A DNA stretch of 64,000 bases, from assembly GCF_026210795.1 (NCBI RefSeq), contig NC_089435.1:4898001-4962000 (forward strand), read 5' to 3'. The position numbers and the translations under genes are program-made. Of this stretch, positions 59,231 to 64,000 are shown piece by piece (positions within the stretch are counted from its first letter, which is position 1; each line of letters opens with the position of its first letter). The notes under the pieces were generated by a model that saw nothing but the letters and a program-made list of their open reading frames with translations, did no database searches and was not told where the DNA came from. Source of the stretch: Rhizophagus irregularis (Eukaryota; Glomeromycota; Glomeromycetes; Glomerales; Glomeraceae).

Positions 59231-60714
59231 TCATTTATTAACAATATCTACAAATTAAAAAAAATGAATGAACGTCAATATAAAGAATAATGAAAAAAAG
59301 CAAAAAACACGTTATATAGAAAATGAGAAAATAAGAAAGGTATATATAAATTTCTTACCAGGAAGTTCACGGCAATCTTGATCAACTTCTGAAAAGGATG
59401 AATGTTAATATAGAGCACGAATAAATAAGATGATGGCTTCAAAATTTACCTGCGGATGGCTCTTGCGATTTAGGAGTTGGATTATACATTCCTGCACGAT
59501 ATCTCCTGTCTTCTTTGCTTTTTTCATCATCAGCTTCCTCAAATTGTTTCGCTTCCTCATCACTGCGGCTCTCCTCAGTAGGGAACCAACCTAGCACGGA
59601 CTGCCATTTCATTATTTTCTCTTTAATGTCTAGAGCAGTTGGACGATTTTGTGGATCACTATCCCAACAATTTCTTATCAAAGTTGCATAGCATTCGGGT
59701 ATTTCTTTGGGAATTTCAGGTCTTAGGCCATTATTCTTGATCCGACATACAAGTTCATTATCATAGGAGAGATCTGCATAAGGTTTTTCCCCAGTTCCCA
59801 CTTCCCATAAGATCATTGCAAAGCTATAAATATCAGATGCCTCAGTGTATGGTTTTTTATTTAATACTTCAGGAGCGATGTAAGGTATGACACCAATAAT
59901 TTTTTCCGTTTTTTCTTCACTGGCTTGTTTAGATAACCCCAAGTCGGTGATACGTGAGGGATACAGAAGATCTTTGAACTGCAAAATGTTTCCAGTATGG
60001 AGATCACGATGTGTCATACCAGTTACATGAATTATTTCCAAGCCCGCGACTATGTTTCGAAGAATATCAAGTTTTCGACGCCAATATAATTTGGCTTTGT
60101 TATTTTGAAGGTATTCTCGTAAATCACCATTTTCCGCGTATTCCATTACTATTGCATAATTTTTCGTATCCGGATTTTGAGTGATGCCAAGATAGCTAAT
60201 AAGATGACGACTAGCACATTGAAAATATGCTTCAAGCTGCAAATTGTTTAATAAGTTAATTAAAAATGTGTGGCATACTAATACAATTAATGACATTATT
60301 AACGTGAAATACATATAATGATAATACCTCAGCGATAAAATCATCACTAATATTGTCCGAATTGTTCATAGTTTTTAAAACAACTTTCATTTTTCCTTGT
60401 CTATGCCATTGATTCATTTTATGATTCCATCGTACAACATAACCATTTATCCAAGTTGCCAGAGATATTGTTCCATAACCACCTTTAGCAAAATCTTTTT
60501 CGTTTATTTCAAGATCTTCATAGGGAATCCATTCAAGAAAAAGAATAGTGTTGATAAGGGATGGTCTAACATATTTAACTAGTTCGTCAATTTTTTTGTT
60601 TCCACTTGACCGATTTTCATATTTTTTTTGATTTTGATATTGCTCTTTAATACATGGTTGACAAGGGAGCTTATCTATTTTACACTGATCACATTCTGAA
60701 CAGTTGTGAGACAT
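59231..60714 (-). CDS. Protein kinase with Cys-rich N-terminus
   Basis: Four exons: 60714-60328, 60236-59450, 59388-59359 (30 nt) and 59247-59231 (17 nt, ending DIVNK); 406 residues, phases consistent with GT-AG borders. Residues 4-21 hold a C-x2-C...C-x2-C set (NCSECDQC, CQPC) that could bind zinc. The kinase domain follows: Gly-rich loop FAKGGYGTIS (75-84), catalytic Lys114 (VVLK), hinge MEYAENGDL, HRDL with D207, N212, DLG at 227-229, APEVL, DIYSFAMILWEVGTG and the C-lobe Arg in RPTA. All catalytic residues are present, so it should be active; the tyrosine-kinase-like style is common in large fungal kinase expansions. ATG at 60714 is preferred over 60855, because the upstream part is hydrophobic and ends in an acceptor-like CTTTAG just before the ATG. 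Confidence 0.88.
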
Positions 60715-61445
60715 TGGCCTAAAGTAAAAAATCAAGATATGTAAAACAAGAACTTCCTTTGACTCCTTTCTTTCTTGTCGTTGTGAAAAATTTTGTAATA
60801 TGTATATTTTTAAAAGTATATGAGACAAGAGGAAAAACAAAGAATTTATTTTCACAAGTTATCCAATTTATAAGATTCATTAACATTCAAGATAACACAA
60901 TTTATTAATATTATTTAAAATATATTTTTTCATTTGGAAGAAATTATTGAATATGTTACAAATAGAATAGGAACAATGAAATTCTTTTCTTTCAAATTTT
61001 CAAATTTGGAAATTTTTATGGTTTGCCCAGAAGGCCAGAACAGATTTTCCATTTCAAATCATAACAAGGTGTGACTTGTGAGCCGTGAACGCCAAGGATT
61101 TCTATAAATGACTAAAATAATCACCTTATCCTAAAAAAAAAATTGTTTATTTATACAATAAAACTTGTTTTGTCTTAATTTTTTTGTTTAAACACACGGG
61201 CTGTGCATTGTGCAGTGATGTACATTGGAAGCTTCTAATGGAATTGGAAGGTTCGGAAGCTTCCAATGAGCATGTGTAACAAGTTTATTTTTTATAATGT
61301 ATGTCGAAATATCATTGATTATCATTTGAATGAAATCAAATAAGTTATAAATGAACTTGTCAGAATTTTTTCTTCTAATTCAATTATATTTTAAATTATT
61401 TTTTCAATTATTTTTTAAAAAAAAATAAATTTCACAAATAAAATC
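60715..61445. promoter_or_regulatory. Divergent intergenic region between two kinase genes
   Basis: 731 bp between the starts of the minus-strand kinase and the plus-strand HeLo-kinase-Sel1 gene, so it probably holds both promoters. An inverted GGAAGCTTC/GAAGCTTCC motif occurs twice near 61228-61268 (TTGGAAGCTTCTAATGG and TCGGAAGCTTCCAATG). GAANNTTC-type repeats are the form of heat-shock elements, so stress control is possible but unproven. Confidence 0.4.
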
Positions 61446-63782
61446 ATGAAAGAAACATTTTCAAGTTTTAACGTTGATGTATTAGAAAGTGTTAAAGATC
61501 ATGGAATAAAAGTTATACAAACAACTGCAGATATTATTCAAAATTTAATTCCACATTTTGATATAGCAATTAATATAGCATCATGTATATTAGAGATTTA
61601 TGAAAAAGCGAAAACGAATAAAAAAATTTGTAGAGTATTCGCTGATAGAGTGGAATTAGCTTTAACATCAATAAATTATTTAAAAAGGCATATGGATAAA
61701 AATGTTGAAAAATTTCGAGAAAAAAGTTATTTTAAAAATTTTATGCATTTTATTGAAGTATTAGACAAGATTAAAAATTTTGTTGAAGAAATTTCTGAAA
61801 TTAAAGGTTTTAAAAAATATCTCGTCGCTAATGTAATTAATCAACAACTTAATGAAATTAGGGATGATTTTGATCATTGGTATAAATCATTACAACTTGT
61901 TATTACTATTGGTGATGTCATCAGTCGTGAAATTGAAAATGAAGAGATAAAAAGTGATTTAAGTCAATTAAAAGGTCTTTATGAAGATATTAAACAAAAT
62001 TTTAATATAACTGATCAAAAATTATCTATTATTACTGCAAAAATTGAAATGTTAGAGAAAAATTCTTCAATTTTGGATAAATCCAAACCACCTGAAATTG
62101 GTCCGGAACATCTTACTGTACCAGAAGAACCCATCATAGAACGTAATAGTGTTATATTAAGAAAATATAAAAATTTTGATGTCGCTTGTAAGCCAACTAA
62201 ATATTCACTTAACGATACTAGTCCGGATTCAAAAAAAGCTGGTGCAACTCTAACAATTTGGAATGAATTAAATGAATGTCCTTATATAATTAAATTTTTT
62301 GGAATTTCAAATTTGGATATATACACTGAAAATGTTATGGTTTTAGAATGGGCTGAATTTGGTGATTTAAAAAGTCTTTATGAGAGTAAGAATCTTAATT
62401 GGAAACTTAAATTAAGTATGGCGAGAGATATTTTTCGTGGTCTTTGTTTCTTGAATTATATTCGTAAGTTCTGTTTATTTAGTATTAGTTATTTTTTATT
62501 AATATTTACGTCGTAAACTAAATTTATATCAACCACAGGTGTTTTACATCATGATGTTAGATGTGAAAATATTTTGGTAAGTTCTTTGATTCATCAGTTA
62601 TTAATTAAATATTGACTATATGCTGATTTTATTAATCTGTATAATTTAAAGGTAGCTGAAGGATTTAAATGTAAAATAACCAATTTTACTTTAAGCCGTA
62701 AAACAAAATATGTAACTACCAAAGTACATGATGATGAGAGTTCGAAACAAATGATGCGTTGGATGGCTCCTGAGAAACTTAAATCTTATCAAAAATCAAA
62801 TCAAAATACGAAAATAGAACCATATACTTATGCGTGTGAAATGTTTAGGTATGTAATCAGGTTGGCTAAAGATAAATTATATAAATAAGAAACAACTTTT
62901 TAAATTCTTTTTTTCTTTTATAGTTTTGGAATGCTTCTTTGGGAGCTTTCTTTTAATAGAGTACCATATAAAGACATGGAATATGATGAAATAATTGAAC
63001 ATGTTATGAGTGGAAAACGAGAAACATTAGACTTTGTAAATTGTCCACGTGATATAATTGATGGTTTCACCGAAATTATTACATTGGCATGGCAACATGA
63101 AAATCGCAAGCGTCCGTCAACCCAAAAGGTCTCAAAAATTCTTGAATCATTATATAAATCTTACGAAAATAATTTATTAAATTTAAATGAAGAAACAAAT
63201 TATGAATCTCAAAAATGTTCTTCTACTATCTCTACCACTACCAGTAATAATACTATTGAATTTGTTAATGAGTATGTCCTTGATCTTTTACCATTATCAA
63301 AAGGTATTGAACATCATAATTTAAAAGCTAAGAAAACGAAATCAGAACAAGATTACAAAATTTGTTGGGAATGTTTCAATGCACACGCAAATCTTGGTAA
63401 TAAAACGGCCATGTATTGGAAAGGACTTTATTTATGGAAGGGTTTTGTTGAAGAGAATCAAATTGAAGCAAAAAGATTATTTAAAATTGCAGCTGACTCT
63501 GGAATAGCTGAAGCTCAATTAGAATATGCTTTTGCTTATGATAGTGAGAATCTTGAAAATCCTGATTTACCTTTTAATGAAAAAGAATGTTGGAAATATT
63601 TAAAAATGGCCGCTGAAAATAGTAATCCTACAGCATTATACCACGTAGGTATTACTTATTATAATGGAAATGTGGGAGTGCAACAAGATAAAGAAAGAGG
63701 TATTGAATATCTTAAACTTTCCGCTTTACAAGTTAATCCTAAAGCAATTGAAACATTAAATAAATACGGAGTTAATCTTTAA
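61446..63782 (+). CDS. HeLo/4-helix - pseudokinase - Sel1 protein (MLKL-like architecture)
   Basis: Exons 61446-62463, 62539-62576, 62652-62848 and 62924-63782; 703 residues, GT-AG introns, phases consistent. Residues 1 to about 200 are helical and amphipathic (ADIIQNLIPHFDIAINIAS, then coiled-coil segments), resembling the HeLo/MLKL four-helix region that acts on membranes in cell-death proteins. The kinase-like domain (about 235-560) has VACK (K249), HHD (D345) and N350, but DFG is NFT (N363) and the Gly loop is unrecognisable, so it is probably a pseudokinase or a weak kinase. From about 580 on are Sel1-type repeats (AMYWKGLYLWKGFVEENQ, EAKRLFKIAADSGIAEAQLE, ALYHVGITYYNGNVGVQQD), which are protein-binding solenoids. 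Likely a regulated effector or signalling adaptor; ligand and trigger are unknown. Confidence 0.87.
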
Positions 63783-63833
63783 TAGATTCGTTATTGATTT
63801 AAATTTCTTTTATTAAACTATATTAAGTTAATG

Positions 63834-63852
63834 TGCGGTGACGAAGTCACCG
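63834..63852. repeat. Perfect 8-bp hairpin GCGGTGAC-gaa-GTCACCGC
   Basis: A GC-rich perfect inverted repeat in AT-rich DNA 50 bp after the stop codon of the HeLo-kinase-Sel1 gene. It could be an RNA hairpin in the 3' UTR or a fragment of a dispersed palindromic repeat. No second copy was seen in this window. Confidence 0.7.
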
Positions 63853-64000
63853 CCGTATAACATTAATTCTGTTACTTTCATTGACTAAACATATAAGTTT
63901 AAATTTATAACTTAGATAGGCTAAAGATAATAAAAATGATACTTTATTGGTCATATGAAATTTATTGTTATTAATGCATTTAAGAAAGAAAATTTTTAAA
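63853..64000. other. Downstream spacer to window end
   Basis: AT-rich, no feature seen. Confidence 0.4.

Overview
The window is very AT-rich eukaryotic DNA. Short GT-AG introns, full-length kinase genes with HeLo-like or Cys-rich N-termini and Sel1 repeats, duplicated kelch genes and a heavy load of non-autonomous DNA transposons all suggest an arbuscular-mycorrhizal fungus of the Rhizophagus type (Glomeromycotina). This is an inference from gene style; nothing in the window names the species. All exon models were assembled by eye from splice sites, frame and comparison between paralogues.

Layout. 1-0.5 kb: the end of a LINE-type reverse transcriptase. 1.2-2.0 kb: a frame-broken unknown gene. 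3.5-47.6 kb: four same-strand copies of a kelch gene (K1 pseudogene, K2, K3 and K4 intact), each encoding a predicted type I membrane protein with signal peptide, kelch-type propeller, Pro-rich stalk, one membrane span and a repetitive cytosolic tail. Between and beside them lie three copies of another duplicated unit (about 24.0-28.3, 30.3-34.0 and 47.7-52.0 kb), each with a gene for a very basic 56-71 residue protein. Because the units are paralogous, several transposon insertions can be checked against empty sites inside the window itself, with target-site duplications of 2 (TA), 3 or 8 bp; another insertion has a 9-bp duplication but no empty site here.

5.8-19.4 kb is mostly three large non-coding TIR elements (5.3, 1.6 and 3.4 kb). 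They carry tandem arrays of intron-shaped units of about 98-150 bp: T-rich tract, AG, a core of about 30 nt, then GTAAG. The units keep both splice signals and look unusual.

53-64 kb is a kinase cluster. The most surprising gene is at 53.2-55.3 kb: a degenerate protein kinase domain fused to an FHA domain and a bacterial-type GGDEF (diguanylate cyclase) domain, interrupted by two in-frame stops. Next comes an apparently active kinase with a Cys-rich N-terminus (59.2-60.7 kb), then a divergently oriented HeLo/4-helix-kinase-Sel1 protein of MLKL-like architecture with a degraded DFG motif (61.4-63.8 kb). No tRNA, rRNA or CRISPR was seen.
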